Positions 27,301 to 36,707 are shown, counted from the stretch's first letter. The stretch is DNA of 64,000 nt from Bacteroidota bacterium (GCA_021155905.1 JAJNBG010000001.1:96552-160551); one strand, 5' to 3'. The notes: generated by a model from the sequence alone, not told the origin. A program made the numbers and translations.

Positions 27301-29379
27301 GTATCTGATAACAATGGGTGTACAACTTCACAATCAGTAACCATATCACAACCACAGGCTTTGATGATAATGGCTTCAAGTGTTACGCCTGTATCCTGTA
27401 ACGGAGGTAATAACGGTCAGATTTCTGTTACCATTCAGAACGGAAGTCCTCCCTATAGTTATACATGGACTCCGGCTCAAGCCAATAGTCCTGTTATAAG
27501 TGGGTTAACGGCAGGAGGCTACACGTTAGCAATAACGGATATGAATAACTGTTCTATTGGAGCAAACTACAACGTCTCGCAACCATCTCTTTTAACTTCC
27601 AGTTATGTGTCCTTACCGGCAACCTGTGGAAATCCGAATGGTTCTGCTACTGTTACTGTTGTTGGTGGCACGATACCTTATAATGTTGGCTGGAACACAA
27701 GTCCTGTTCAAACGGGTTCTGTGGCAACCAATATGCCGGCTGGAACAAACTGGGCCGCAACAATTGTTGACGGAAATGGTTGTTCGATTTCACAACCGGT
27801 AACTGTAGCAAACCCACCGGTACCTGTAATAACAGGATCTAACGTTGCTAAGCCAACATGTTTTGGCATACCAAATGGAACGATTACAGTGAATTATGCT
27901 TCCGGAACCGCTCCTTACCAGGTTGTATGGTCGAATCCTATTTCGCAGACAGTTACTACATCGGCGTTAACACAGAGCGTATCCGGCGTTGCCCCTGGAT
28001 TATACTATGCAACCATTATCGACAGCTATGGTTGCTCTGTAACCCAACCGATAAACGTTCTGCCGCCGAATATTTTAGTTATAATGCCATCTTCCAACGT
28101 GACAATTTGTTATGGTGAATCAACACAAATCAGTGCGCCTGTAACAGGAGGTACACCGGGGTACACCGTCACCTGGACGCCTAGTATCTTTACCGGGGCC
28201 GGTCCGCATACTGTTTTCCCAACAGTAAACACTTCCTATATTGTGTCGGCTACAGATGTCAACGGATGTTCCACATCTCCTAAAGTGATTTCCGTAGCAG
28301 TTACACCTTCATTGGCAATTAGTGGTTTTTCTGTGACAAAATGCGCCGGTGAGGTTGCGGTATTATACCCTACGATATCAAGTCCTGGTAACGGCGGACC
28401 TTATAATTTTGCATGGAGCACGGCACAAACCTTCTCCGCGATGGCGACAAGCTCCATTTCAATTTTAACCAGTTCTGCAAGTGCTTCTCAGTCTCAGTAC
28501 ACGGTTACGATTGATGATAAATGTACAAATCCTAAAGGCACAGCAGTTTTTACGGTAAACGTAAACCAATTGCCAATCGTGGATTTCACAGCGCCAAGCA
28601 TTGGTTGTGCGCCGCTGTCCGTGACGTTGACGGCTATTCCCGACGGAGCAAATGATTTGTATACCTGGACAAATGGAAAAAATGGATTGGGCCAGGGATC
28701 ACCATTGTACACTACATTTGCAGACTCCGGCAAATACGCTATAACGCTGAGCGTGTTTAATCCGAATACAAATTGCTCAAATTCGTTAACCAAACCAAAC
28801 TTTATAGAGGTGTATCCCGGGGCAAGCGCATCATTCTACGCTGATCCGCTAAAAGCTTCAATCCTGGATCCTAATATTCATTTCGTAAATACTTCGCAAG
28901 GCGCTACAAACTATTACTGGGATTTTGGTGACCCTGCCGCGCAAAATGGATCAAACACATCGACTGCAGTTAATCCAAGTCATGGCTATAGTTATGTCGG
29001 AGAATACAAAGTGAACTTAATTGCCATGACCATTCATGGGTGTAGGGATATAGCATCCCAGCTCGTTGAAATAACACCGGACTTTGCTGTATATATTCCA
29101 AACACGTTTACTCCGGATGAAAACGGTACAAATGATATTTTCCAGCCTTTGGGAGTGGGAATAGATGAAGAGAATTACCGCCTGGATATTTTTGATCGTT
29201 GGGGAGAAAATATATTTACCAGCAATAACTTCAGGAAGGGATGGGATGGCTCAGTAAAAGGAGGATCTAAACCTGCGCCGCAAGGTGTTTATATTTATAA
29301 ATTAATGATTCACGATATACTTGGGAATAAACATCCTTATGTAGGACATGTAACCGTTATTCGCAGAAATAATAATTAA
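21373..29379 (+). CDS. Giant SprB-repeat surface adhesin with T9SS type B sorting domain
   Basis: 2668 residues. The signal peptide spans 1-20 (ending 'TKAFAQ'). An N-terminal beta domain (about 20-350) has 'LDVWYSFVASGNIVNISI'. About 22 tandem SprB-type repeats of about 75 residues follow (about 366-2236). Each has 'C.G..NG......GG..PY.Y.W', '.AG.Y...V.D..GC' and a closing 'TQP'. Then come Ig/PKD-like modules ('YYWDFGD' near 2515) and a C-terminal gliding-motility-type (type B) sorting domain from about 2570 ('IPNTFTPDENGTNDIFQP', 'IFDRWGENIF', 'GVYIYKL'). In Flavobacterium johnsoniae SprB is the mobile adhesin of gliding; here it may serve gliding or surface attachment. Repeats are Thr/Ser/Gly-rich with paired Cys. 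Confidence 0.95.
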   Translation: MKNIFLLISILFISTKAFAQPANNECSTATNMGTLPTPGACAGGIQNGAVVSFTGTNVGATPSLQGNGNSYQSIIDCEGTTSDQAGPALDVWYSFVASGNIVNISIAGYANVHFGVWTGACNNLQPVGCSTDGSVALEQMNVGQTYYIQVSGNNPTSTDASFTVNIDNDIDCNDCFRDGTLSVNPLPVNGQYNPGQSVTFCFHIDKFQQTAANWLHGVQFAFGNGWDLSTIAPAAVTANAPSTGSWAYYPGGCTSTATGNTFGAGFYFNRSIRDLANGEGAINADPGNNFGDGLSGGTTSVINIPASVWNFCITVKTSTLCNPGANLGLTINTSGDGESGGWEDAGCSGDPATTFVAYSACCPPVMSSTSVTCNGGATGSATATPIGATGPYTYNWSGPAGYTNDQTNIAGASTISGLTAGVYTLVTTDASSCVKTTTVSITQPTSVTATPTSTNATCVALGSASVAASGGTPGYTYSWSPSGGSAASATGLSAGTYTVLVRDSRLCAITKTVSITSTGTVTSTFTGAGTQCLNGNSFTFNNTGSSGAGITHTYSFSPTAGAPAASSTSTVGTYGPVSFTAPGTYTVSHTVVNGVCVNTTTATVIINPNPLATLTATNPTCGSSNGQIFINNTSCCAQTITGFTSSLGSVSGQTVTGLGAGTPVITLTNNFTCTFTVSTTLTMTPGPTGITITPTNATCGNNNGSFTFGTPVGGTPSYSYAINGGAFSATSPTTGLAPGTYSVTVKDANGCVFTKTTSIVNVPGPTAISGTAGPASCAGATGTYTVTGVTGGTTAYTYSVDGGSFSAATTYSALASGTHSITVKDFNNCTFTTTFSVGVVAGITSATVNASTASCGTSNATATVTGVTGGVATYSYSFNGGAFSTSATTASLAAGSHTVIVKDVNTCTLSVPFTVISLGSPTTSVTSFSNVTCFGLANGSCTVAIPTGGAGAPFTYSLTAPLLIAGPTAGVGVFSGLPAGSYNIAVKDAAGCIATTTVTISEPPAVSISASSLPVKCFGTPTGTINVVGAGGTPTYSYNLNGSAVYQASTVFANQSAGTYLMGVKDANGCTSTQTVTITQPTALGISVSSQNAICTSANGVGSATVTGGTGTITYTWSPTGGAAAISNSVAAGNYTVTATDANGCVISSPVVVGITPGGTAAITGSTNITCFNANNGTMTAGITGGTAPFTYLWSPGSQTTAVASNLAPGTYSCTITDFYGCTSTTSGSLSQPTVLTAIMNSNNVKCFGTPTGTVSAAGSGGAGGYTYSWPTLASTLATVPNVAIGNYSCTITDANGCTVTASITVTQPTSITLTSSVTPANCGQANGSATITASGGAGAYSYTWSTTGSTTTVQPPVVANTYTIQVKDANNCFQTLAVTIPNTAGPTISITSQTNVACFGTCNGVATTSVSGGMPPYIYSWSNGQVTPSGTNLCASLYTVSATDQAGCVTSTSVTITQPTALTVTISPTNPKCFGAANGFGTAAALGGTPGYTYSWGANGNSAVSNQIGAGNYGLTVTDGNGCVITSSMTLVNPPAMAASITSTNVTCFNACNAIAVASTTNAVGAVSYLWTGGASPVPTQTATGLCAGIYNLLATDQNSCTANSSVIITQPTQVTANISSTGSVTCFGGNNGFAVVTPGGGTGSHTYTWTPTGGNSATASTLTAGSYTATVGDANGCTATAVATIIEPAAFTTTLTTTNVKCNGACDGTGNIAFTGGVGVPSILWQPGLQNGNSVSNLCVGNNTVTITSNGSCTNVITFTLTEPAPLTAVASPTNSNCGQANGKVCVVVGGGTVPYSNLWSNGPTTLCNNGIVAGAYSFTVTDFNGCKAITSGLVNDIAGPVVSVTSQTNVSCFGGANGAATTTVTGGVIPYTYLWAGTSYTTADVSTFNAGIKNITVTDAAGCVGTASVDITQPTQLVSAISSFTNVSCFGFTNGGATMLVNGGGTNYSYVWTPGGQTSSVLVGVGANTYTCNVSDNNGCTTSQSVTISQPQALMIMASSVTPVSCNGGNNGQISVTIQNGSPPYSYTWTPAQANSPVISGLTAGGYTLAITDMNNCSIGANYNVSQPSLLTSSYVSLPATCGNPNGSATVTVVGGTIPYNVGWNTSPVQTGSVATNMPAGTNWAATIVDGNGCSISQPVTVANPPVPVITGSNVAKPTCFGIPNGTITVNYASGTAPYQVVWSNPISQTVTTSALTQSVSGVAPGLYYATIIDSYGCSVTQPINVLPPNILVIMPSSNVTICYGESTQISAPVTGGTPGYTVTWTPSIFTGAGPHTVFPTVNTSYIVSATDVNGCSTSPKVISVAVTPSLAISGFSVTKCAGEVAVLYPTISSPGNGGPYNFAWSTAQTFSAMATSSISILTSSASASQSQYTVTIDDKCTNPKGTAVFTVNVNQLPIVDFTAPSIGCAPLSVTLTAIPDGANDLYTWTNGKNGLGQGSPLYTTFADSGKYAITLSVFNPNTNCSNSLTKPNFIEVYPGASASFYADPLKASILDPNIHFVNTSQGATNYYWDFGDPAAQNGSNTSTAVNPSHGYSYVGEYKVNLIAMTIHGCRDIASQLVEITPDFAVYIPNTFTPDENGTNDIFQPLGVGIDEENYRLDIFDRWGENIFTSNNFRKGWDGSVKGGSKPAPQGVYIYKLMIHDILGNKHPYVGHVTVIRRNNN
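22470..28080 (+). repeat. Tandem SprB-type repeat array (coding)
   Basis: About 22-24 diverged units of roughly 220-240 bp, all in frame. Units differ strongly at DNA level, so the array is old, but spacing and key residues (Cys, Gly-Gly, Tyr-Trp, Gly-Cys, Gln-Pro) are kept. Confidence 0.85.
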
Positions 29380-29401
29380 AAAACAACCATTTACTATAAA
29401 G

Positions 29402-29426
29402 CGCCGCTGAAACAGCGGCGTTTTTT
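29402..29426 (+). terminator. Terminator of the SprB-like gene
   Basis: Perfect GC-rich stem CGCCGCTG-AAA-CAGCGGCG followed by six Ts, 22 nt after the stop codon. Confidence 0.95.
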
Positions 29427-29473
29427 GTTTTATATATTTTTTGTGCCAATTCTTATTTTTGCGCCCAATAATG

Positions 29474-29481
29474 TATCTTTG
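29474..29481 (+). promoter_or_regulatory. -7 promoter element of lepA
   Basis: TATCTTTG matches TAnnTTTG and ends 19 nt before the lepA ATG. Confidence 0.6.
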
Positions 29482-29500
29482 CAGACTTATTTTATATTAA

Positions 29501-31291
29501 ATGAAGAACATTCGTAACTTTTGTATTATTGCCCATATTGACCATGGTAAATCGACTTTGGCCGACAGGCTATTAGAGCATACTAAAACTATTACCAGTC
29601 GCGAAATGGAGGCACAGGTGCTTGACGATATGGATCTGGAAAAGGAGCGCGGAATTACTATTAAAAGCCACGCAATCCAGATGGATTATACCTACAAAGG
29701 CGAACAGTTTGTACTCAACTTAATTGACACGCCTGGTCACGTAGATTTTAGTTACGAAGTGTCCCGCTCCATTGCAGCTTGCGAAGGTGCGTTGTTGATT
29801 GTAGATGCTGCCCAGGGAATTCAGGCGCAAACAATTTCGAATTTGTATTTAGCATTGGAACATGACTTAACAATCATTCCGATCCTTAATAAAATGGATT
29901 TGCCAAGTGCAGAGCCGGAAATGGTTACTGATCAAATTGTTGATTTAATTGGTTGTGAACGTGGTGATGTTATTCCTGCAAGTGGTAAAACCGGTATGGG
30001 AATCGAAGAAATTCTCGCAGCAATTATTGAGCGTGTAAAGCCACCTGTCGGTGATCCGAATGCGCCACTGCAAGCTTTAATCTTCGACAGCGTATTTAAT
30101 AGTTTCAGGGGAATTATAGCATATTATAAAATTTTAAATGGAACAATTAGGAAAGGTGATAAAGTAAAGTTTTTTAATACCGGTTCCATATACAACGCCG
30201 ATGAAATAGGCGTATTAAAATTGAAACCTGAACCCCGGAACACCATGAGTACCGGTGATGTTGGATATATTATTTCGGGTATCAAAGAAGCTAAAGAGGT
30301 AAAAGTAGGCGATACGATCACTCATTTTGACAGGCCATGTGCTGAAGGCATCCACGGATTTGAAGAAGTAAAACCAATGGTTTTTGCCGGAATTTATCCG
30401 GTTGATACAGAAGATTTTGAGGAGTTGCGTTACAGTATGGAAAAACTGCAATTGAATGACGCGTCTTTAACCTGGGAGCCGGAATCATCTCTGGCATTAG
30501 GATTCGGGTTCCGTTGTGGCTTTTTAGGAATGTTACACATGGAGATTGTCCAGGAGCGTTTAGAGCGTGAGTTTAAAATGACCGTTATCACAACAGTTCC
30601 TAACGTTTCTTACATTGCCTATCAAACAAACGGGGAAGTTGTGAAAGTAAACAACCCGAGTGATCTTCCCGATCCGGGCCGAATTAATTATATTGAAGAG
30701 CCGTATATCAAAGCGAACATCATTACAAAATCAGATTATATTGGGCCTGTAATGAGTTTGTGTATTGAAAAACGTGGAATCATTGTAACTCAGAATTATT
30801 TAACCGCCGATAGGGTGGAACTGGTTTTTGAAATGCCTTTAGGTGAAGTTGTATTTGATTTCTTCGATCGTTTAAAATCAATTTCAAAAGGCTATGCTTC
30901 TTTTGATTATCATCCGATTGGTATGAGAGAATCTGATTTAGTGAAGCTGGACATCTTATTAAAGGGAGAGCCTGTAGATGCATTGTCTTGTTTGATTCAC
31001 AGAAGTAATTCGTACCATTTTGGAAAGAAGATTTGTGAAAAATTAAAAGAGTTAATACCAAAACAGCAATTCGAAATTCCTATTCAGGCTGCTATTGGCG
31101 CGAAGATCATTTCCCGCGAAACCATTAGCGCGATGCGTAAGGACGTAACCGCCAAATGTTATGGCGGTGATATCAGCCGTAAACGTAAATTATTAGAAAA
31201 ACAAAAGGAAGGAAAGAAACGTATGAAGTCTGTTGGTAATGTCGAAATTCCTCAGAGCGCCTTTATGGCTGTTTTGAAGTTAAACGATTAA
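29501..31291 (+). CDS. lepA: Elongation factor 4 (LepA)
   Basis: 596 residues, full length. GTPase motifs: 'AHIDHGKS' (G1), 'ERGITIKS' (G2), 'DTPGHVDF' (G3) and 'NKMD' (G4). The family-specific C-terminal domain is present ('[20 protein letters not shown]', '[26 protein letters not shown]'), which distinguishes it from EF-G. It binds ribosomes and remodels stalled or mistranslocated complexes. It is a single gene with its own promoter and a strong bidirectional terminator. Confidence 0.99.
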   Translation: MKNIRNFCIIAHIDHGKSTLADRLLEHTKTITSREMEAQVLDDMDLEKERGITIKSHAIQMDYTYKGEQFVLNLIDTPGHVDFSYEVSRSIAACEGALLIVDAAQGIQAQTISNLYLALEHDLTIIPILNKMDLPSAEPEMVTDQIVDLIGCERGDVIPASGKTGMGIEEILAAIIERVKPPVGDPNAPLQALIFDSVFNSFRGIIAYYKILNGTIRKGDKVKFFNTGSIYNADEIGVLKLKPEPRNTMSTGDVGYIISGIKEAKEVKVGDTITHFDRPCAEGIHGFEEVKPMVFAGIYPVDTEDFEELRYSMEKLQLNDASLTWEPESSLALGFGFRCGFLGMLHMEIVQERLEREFKMTVITTVPNVSYIAYQTNGEVVKVNNPSDLPDPGRINYIEEPYIKANIITKSDYIGPVMSLCIEKRGIIVTQNYLTADRVELVFEMPLGEVVFDFFDRLKSISKGYASFDYHPIGMRESDLVKLDILLKGEPVDALSCLIHRSNSYHFGKKICEKLKELIPKQQFEIPIQAAIGAKIISRETISAMRKDVTAKCYGGDISRKRKLLEKQKEGKKRMKSVGNVEIPQSAFMAVLKLND

Positions 31292-31318
31292 AGCTTTTTT
31301 ACAAAATGTTATATAAAC

Positions 31319-31356
31319 AAGAAGCCATCCGCTAGTTAGTGGATGGCTTCTTGCAT
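31319..31356. terminator. Bidirectional terminator between lepA and the metalloprotease gene
   Basis: Stem AAGAAGCCATCC / GGATGGCTTCTT with a 10-nt loop, centred between the convergent stops. The T-run is short on the + side. Confidence 0.8.
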
Positions 31357-31376
31357 TTTAAACAAACAAATAGTTT

Positions 31377-33284
31377 TTATTTAATAAGCATGAACTTTTT
31401 AGTTTGTATTTCGTCATCAATCGACAAAGAACAAAGGTAAACTCCGGAAGGTAATTCTTCTGCATTGTCACTCATGTTGATTTCAAAAGTATTATTACCG
31501 GTTTCATTATTTTCAGGAGTAAATTCGGCAACTAATTTTCCCATGATGTTATACAATTTGATGGCCACATTAGCATTTTCGGTTTCAACATGATAGGTCA
31601 CTTTTAAAACAGTAGACGCTGGATTTGGTGCCAACTGGAAATCGATGAGGTTGTCTTTTGGAATTGTTCTTAATGCAGATCCATTATCATAGGCTAGTTC
31701 TTCATTGTCTTGTGTAAACATAAAGTTTGTTGTGGACGAGAAGACAAATCTCATATTCGGGCGGTTATAAGATCTGGTTCCTGTAGTATTCGCGCAGGTT
31801 CCACCGGCTGTTACATCAGACCTCAGATACAACGTATTATAGGTGCCTGTTGATGAATAATAAACTTTAGAATCTGTTGTATAAGCGCTGTTATCAAAAC
31901 AAATTTCTACTAACAGGTTATCGGTTCCGTTATAAGTAAAAGGAGTTGAAAAAGTATGCGTTTTCCATCCTGCTGAAGCTGTCGTATTAGCTGAATAGAC
32001 AGTCGTCATTCCTGTATTGCTTAAAAAGGAAGTACTGCTGAATGAGGTTGCTGTCGTGTGTTTTAATTTAATAGTAAAACCATTCATCATTTGCGTACTG
32101 GCGGTAGCTACATTAAACGCTAATGATTTTATGATCTTATTAACGGATGAATATCCTGCTGACACTAATTCTGCTTTGCTGATAATGTACTGAACCTTTT
32201 CATCCATATAGTAAGTTCCATAAGGCGTTGTTGTTGTTCCTGTACCGTTTCCGATTGTTAATGTATTGGAAGTACCTGTTGGAGCAGGGGTCGTTGTAGG
32301 AGACGTAACTGCGCCACAGCCTGTTGAGCTTACCAGGCCATAACGTGCACCGGTGGAGGTAAATAAAGACTGCATACGAGTTTTTTGTCCGGCAGAAAAC
32401 ATGTTCATGCAACCATCATCAGTATAATCCATGTAATTCATAAACATGTCACCACTGGTTGTATTAGAACAGGTTTTGTGAGGATATGAGGGACAGCTGT
32501 AATTAGATGTTTGTTGTGTCGGAGTATCATTTACCAGATCGCTTCCGCAACTTGCATCGCCCCAGATGTGACGAAGATTCAGCCAGTGGCCAACCTCGTG
32601 AGTTGTTGTTCTTCCCTTATTGTATGGTGCCGAAAGTGTTCCTGTTCTGCCAAATGCAGAATATAACACAACTACTCCATCCGTCGCAGCGGGGCCTCCC
32701 GGAAACTGTGCATATCCTAATAGTCCTCCGCCCAGGTTACAAACCCATAAATTCAAATACTTACTTGTGTTCCAGGCATCATCTCCTCCTGAAGAAGAAT
32801 ATTTGACTGCGTCATCAGTAAATGAAGTTTTAGTGGTACTTTTTCTAACGATACCCGTCGTTGAAGCTCCGGCTGGAGTTTTAGATGCAAGGCAGAAATT
32901 TATTTCTACGTCTGCGGCTAAACCGGAAAACGCGGAAGGTGTGTTTACCCGGTCAGCATTTAATTTTCTGAAGTCCTCATTTAGTACATCAATCTGTGAT
33001 TTAATCTGTGCATCGGAAATATTCTGTGCCGTTGTATTATATAGTACATGAACAACCACCGGAATATTAACAACGGTACCCATAGCTTTCATTGTCGATT
33101 GGTTTTGTTCGTGCAAAGCGGTTTGTTGCTCAATCATCGACATTCTGTTTTCTAATTGAGGATCCTGAGTTTTTAAATACTCTAAATACTGCATAGTTCC
33201 GCAACTTCTTTGTGCGGTTTGTGAAATCATAGAGCCGCTTAGTAGTGTTGCGGCACATAATAGAAAGTAAGTTTTTGTCTTCAT
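31377..33284 (-). CDS. Secreted M43 (pappalysin-like) zinc metalloprotease with T9SS type A tail
   Basis: 635 residues with a signal peptide ('LLCAATLLSGSMISQ'). The catalytic domain (about 70-330) has the extended zinc motif HEVGHWLNLRH (H229, E230, H233, H239) and a Met-turn in 'NYMDYTDDGCMNMF' (M285), as in metzincins of family M43. A beta module of about 180 residues (about 340-520) is also found in the T9SS protein encoded at 36762-41489. The C-terminus is a type A sorting domain ('FQLAPNPASTVLKVTY', 'YNIMGKLVAEF', 'SGVYLCSLSID', 'KKFMLIK'). It is predicted to be secreted and to degrade extracellular proteins or peptides. Confidence 0.95.
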   Translation of the reverse strand: MKTKTYFLLCAATLLSGSMISQTAQRSCGTMQYLEYLKTQDPQLENRMSMIEQQTALHEQNQSTMKAMGTVVNIPVVVHVLYNTTAQNISDAQIKSQIDVLNEDFRKLNADRVNTPSAFSGLAADVEINFCLASKTPAGASTTGIVRKSTTKTSFTDDAVKYSSSGGDDAWNTSKYLNLWVCNLGGGLLGYAQFPGGPAATDGVVVLYSAFGRTGTLSAPYNKGRTTTHEVGHWLNLRHIWGDASCGSDLVNDTPTQQTSNYSCPSYPHKTCSNTTSGDMFMNYMDYTDDGCMNMFSAGQKTRMQSLFTSTGARYGLVSSTGCGAVTSPTTTPAPTGTSNTLTIGNGTGTTTTPYGTYYMDEKVQYIISKAELVSAGYSSVNKIIKSLAFNVATASTQMMNGFTIKLKHTTATSFSSTSFLSNTGMTTVYSANTTASAGWKTHTFSTPFTYNGTDNLLVEICFDNSAYTTDSKVYYSSTGTYNTLYLRSDVTAGGTCANTTGTRSYNRPNMRFVFSSTTNFMFTQDNEELAYDNGSALRTIPKDNLIDFQLAPNPASTVLKVTYHVETENANVAIKLYNIMGKLVAEFTPENNETGNNTFEINMSDNAEELPSGVYLCSLSIDDEIQTKKFMLIK

Positions 33285-33494
33285 ATTTCGTTTAATGTTA
33301 GTTGATTTTCAACGAATATAATTCAACAAAAAGGGAAAAGTAGAATTCCAGATAAATTACCAAATGTTTTTTTTAAAGTTGTAGAAAGCCTGAATTTGCT
33401 ATCGATTTAGATGAGTTTCTTCCATAAACTTTGTAGATTTTCTGTTTAAACTCAGGTACAAAGAAATGATTTGAGGACTAAAATTTTACCTTGA

Positions 33495-35075
33495 TTAATC
33501 CTGATTTCTAAGATCAGTATTTGTTTGGAAGGAAGCTAACCATAAAAACAAGACCTGGAAGAAGATAAAGAAAGTTACCCCTGCCTGGGTTTCCAGCGTG
33601 TCCTCCGTAACAAACGATAACAGGGCAATGATTAAGAAGGGCCAATACAGGTAATGAAGTTTTTTTCTAAGAATAATGGCAGGGTAAAACAGGTAAAATA
33701 AAAACAGGAGGAGTCCTAACATTCCAAACGCGACTGTAATAGCAAGGTATTGGTTGTGACAACGTAATCTCCACACCGGATCCAGTTTTGATTTTGTCTG
33801 ATCATACATGGCGTTAAAGGCGTCTTGTATATCACCGGTGCCAACCCCAAAAACAGGATTCATATAGATGATATACGTAGCGTTTTTCCAGAATTCGAGC
33901 CTCATTGTAAGCGTATGGCCCGATGGATTTTCGCCACGCTTATATTTTGCGTACTCCCAAACCAAACCTCTCCATTTTGAAATTAAGCCACTGTTGATAT
34001 TGTATTTGTAATTCGTATTTCCGTTTTCTATGGCTGTAATTTCCGTTTGAGATAAAGATGCGATTCCCAGAGAGTCTTTGGTTAATCCTTTACTGGCAAG
34101 GAATCTCAATGCCGTAAATTTAACTTCGTTACCTTTTCTATCAAGCTCATTAAACTTAATAGCACTTCTCTCGTTCCATTCTTTTTCAAGCTCAAAGGAA
34201 TTAATATTAATAAAAATCAAATTCCCGTTTTCTGCTACTTTAGATCTCGTGTCATGATAAAAACCACGTCCGTTGATATTCTTTTCAAGAATCTGATTTG
34301 ATGCGCTGGCAGGTAATGGTTCAAACATTTTCAAACCGGATACACCCCGGTTAATCACTAAGCCAAAAGATACTACCAGTACTATACCTAAACCGAGTGC
34401 AATGGTTTTGTTTAAACGTTTTAAACCAAGAGAAGAAACCAGGATTCCGGTAGTGATTAATAAACACAAAAAGCCGGTGGCCATCTCCAGCTTATACATA
34501 AAGTAGAGAAGCCAGCAGGATGTTATGATGTAGAGCAGCTTTAGAATTAATTTATTTTCCTTCATAAAATAATAGGCAAGAGCTATTATCGTAAAAGCGA
34601 TAAATAAAGAAAAACGAATATGAGACATAAAAACTGAGGCATTTCGAACATCAATAATTATTTTCTTGGTATAACCTGCATATACAAAATAGCAACAGAC
34701 CGTGCTGACTAATACGCTTAAAAAGAAAAAATTAAACAGCAACTTAAACTCTTTTGAAGTCAAAGGTTGAGTCGAAAAAAGGATAATTGGGAGGCTTAAT
34801 AAAGGAAGTTTATTTCTGAGATCATTCAAGCCCTGTTGGGTATTTTCGGTATAAAGCATACCAATGATGTGCAGCAGATACAAAGTGATAATGGTCAGAA
34901 AAATCTTATTGGTTTTTAACCGGTATATTTTTTCCGAAAAATTTTTTTCAAGGAGCCAGTTAGCGGCTAATATAATTTGGGGGATGCTTGTTGGAACTGT
35001 TCCAAATAACATTCCGCAGGCTAAACCAATAATTCCAAATAAAAAAATATAGCGATGCCAGATTGCAGGAAGCAT
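33495..35075 (-). CDS. O-antigen ligase/polymerase-like membrane protein (Wzy_C family)
   Basis: 526 residues with about ten membrane segments. The large extracytoplasmic loop (about 245-400) ends at 'FGVGTGDIQDAFNAMYDQ', and 'RCHNQYLAITVAFG' follows, as in O-antigen ligase (WaaL/Wzy_C) proteins. It would join or polymerise glycans on the periplasmic side of the inner membrane. No other polysaccharide genes are adjacent, so the acceptor is unknown. It lies 81 nt downstream of the HerA-like gene on the same strand. Confidence 0.85.
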   Translation of the reverse strand: MLPAIWHRYIFLFGIIGLACGMLFGTVPTSIPQIILAANWLLEKNFSEKIYRLKTNKIFLTIITLYLLHIIGMLYTENTQQGLNDLRNKLPLLSLPIILFSTQPLTSKEFKLLFNFFFLSVLVSTVCCYFVYAGYTKKIIIDVRNASVFMSHIRFSLFIAFTIIALAYYFMKENKLILKLLYIITSCWLLYFMYKLEMATGFLCLLITTGILVSSLGLKRLNKTIALGLGIVLVVSFGLVINRGVSGLKMFEPLPASASNQILEKNINGRGFYHDTRSKVAENGNLIFININSFELEKEWNERSAIKFNELDRKGNEVKFTALRFLASKGLTKDSLGIASLSQTEITAIENGNTNYKYNINSGLISKWRGLVWEYAKYKRGENPSGHTLTMRLEFWKNATYIIYMNPVFGVGTGDIQDAFNAMYDQTKSKLDPVWRLRCHNQYLAITVAFGMLGLLLFLFYLFYPAIILRKKLHYLYWPFLIIALLSFVTEDTLETQAGVTFFIFFQVLFLWLASFQTNTDLRNQD

Positions 35076-35156
35076 AGGGGTTTAGTTATACTACCAAGAA
35101 CGGGATTTTTGCGATCATATTGTACAAAAAAAGAGTATTATTTTTTGTTTTTTGCT

Positions 35157-36689
35157 TTAAAACCAACTGCTTTTTTTCTTGTTACCCCCCAATCCCAGTA
35201 CGCCGAGTAGTCCCCTGGCCACCTCTTTCATAACTGTTCTGCCGACCTGTCGCACCATGGTATTTTCACTTAATTTTTCAATGGTGCTTTTTTCTTCTTT
35301 AGTGCTTTTTGGTTTTACAGCTTCTTCGGCGTCCAGACTTTTTAATTTTTTACTTAACATTTCAAAAGCGCTTTCCCGGTCAATGGATTCGTTGTATTTT
35401 TTAGCGATGGCGCTGGCTGAAACAATTTGTTGAATTTCATCCGGTGAAAGAATGCCGATTCTGCTCATTGGCGCTCTCAAATGTGTGGCCGCGAGTGGAG
35501 TCGGAATACCCTTTTCATTTAATGCCGTTATCAGTGCTTGTCCTATCCCAAGACTAGTAAGGAGTTGATCTGTTTTATAAAATTCAGAAACGGGGTAATT
35601 TTCGGCAGTTTTCTTAATAGCTTTTCTGTCTTTTTCCGTAAAAGCCCTCAGGGCATGTTGAACTTTTAAACCTAATTGCGAGAGAACTGCGTCGGGGATA
35701 TCATAAGGATTTTGCGTACAGAAATAAATGCCTACGCCTTTACTCCGGATAAGTTTAATAATGGATTCTATTTGATCCAGGAGCGCATCAGAGGCTTCTT
35801 TAAAGATTAAGTGAGCTTCATCAATAAATACACATAGTTTCGGTTTTTCCAGGTCTCCGGCCTCCGGAAACGACTGGTATATTTCTGCTAACAGACAGAG
35901 CATAAATGTAGAAAAGAGTTTTGGCTTGTCCTGAATGTCTGTTAAACGCAGAATAGATGCAATGCCGCGCCCGTGCCCATCCAATCGCACTAAGTCCGAA
36001 ACTTCAAAAGACCGTTCACCAAAAAAAGCTTCAGCTCCCTGCGATTCCAATTCGATGATGGATCTTAAAATAGTTCCGGCCGATGCTTTTGAAACATTAC
36101 CATAGGTTTTTTGAATCTCTTCTTTCCCTTCGCCTGTTACATGGTTTAAGAGGCTTTTAAAATCTTTTAAATCCAGTAACGGCAATTGATGATCATCCGC
36201 GTATTTAAAAATAATAGCAACGATGCCGCTTTGTGTTTCATTGAGATCTAATATTTTTGAGAAAAGCACAGGTCCAAATTCGCTAACGGTTGCTTTTAAT
36301 TTAGCACCATTTTCTTTTGATAAGGTAAGGAACTCCACCGGTGTTTCTTTTGGTTCAAATGGAATTCCAATAGCATTATGTCGTTCTGTAATCTTCTCAT
36401 TAGTAACACCCGGCCTGGCAATTCCACTTAGATCTCCTTTTAAATCCATCAGTAATACGGGGATTCCTTTTTCGCACATGTTCTCTGCGATTATTTGCAA
36501 AGTCACTGTTTTCCCTGTTCCGGTAGCTCCGGCAATTAGTCCATGGCGGTTGAGGGTTTTTAGAGGTAGTTTTACAAGCGCTTTTTTTTCCGGATTACCA
36601 TCGAAAAGCGCGGAACCCATTATTATAAAATCACCCTTAGAGTTATATCCTTCTGTAATTGATTGTATGAATTTTTCTTTTTTTTCCAT
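35157..36689 (-). CDS. HerA-like/DUF853 ATPase (YjgR type)
   Basis: 510 residues. Walker A GATGTGKT at 54-61 ('LIAGATGTGKTVTLQ'), Walker B 'LCVFIDEAHLIF' near 290, and 'IYFCTQNPYDIPDAVLSQLG' with the sensor region. The layout fits DUF853/YjgR, FtsK-HerA superfamily ATPases of unclear physiological role, often thought to act on DNA. No NurA nuclease is next to it, so it is not part of a HerA-NurA repair pair here. The C-terminus is lysine/serine-rich. Confidence 0.93.
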   Translation of the reverse strand: MEKKEKFIQSITEGYNSKGDFIIMGSALFDGNPEKKALVKLPLKTLNRHGLIAGATGTGKTVTLQIIAENMCEKGIPVLLMDLKGDLSGIARPGVTNEKITERHNAIGIPFEPKETPVEFLTLSKENGAKLKATVSEFGPVLFSKILDLNETQSGIVAIIFKYADDHQLPLLDLKDFKSLLNHVTGEGKEEIQKTYGNVSKASAGTILRSIIELESQGAEAFFGERSFEVSDLVRLDGHGRGIASILRLTDIQDKPKLFSTFMLCLLAEIYQSFPEAGDLEKPKLCVFIDEAHLIFKEASDALLDQIESIIKLIRSKGVGIYFCTQNPYDIPDAVLSQLGLKVQHALRAFTEKDRKAIKKTAENYPVSEFYKTDQLLTSLGIGQALITALNEKGIPTPLAATHLRAPMSRIGILSPDEIQQIVSASAIAKKYNESIDRESAFEMLSKKLKSLDAEEAVKPKSTKEEKSTIEKLSENTMVRQVGRTVMKEVARGLLGVLGLGGNKKKSSWF

Positions 36690-36707
36690 GACACTAATGT
36701 ATCTTAT

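Noticed and set aside
22470..28080. Regularly spaced repeats considered as a CRISPR-like or satellite array
   Set aside because: The units are in-frame, diverged protein repeats of about 75 residues, i.e. SprB-type coding repeats.
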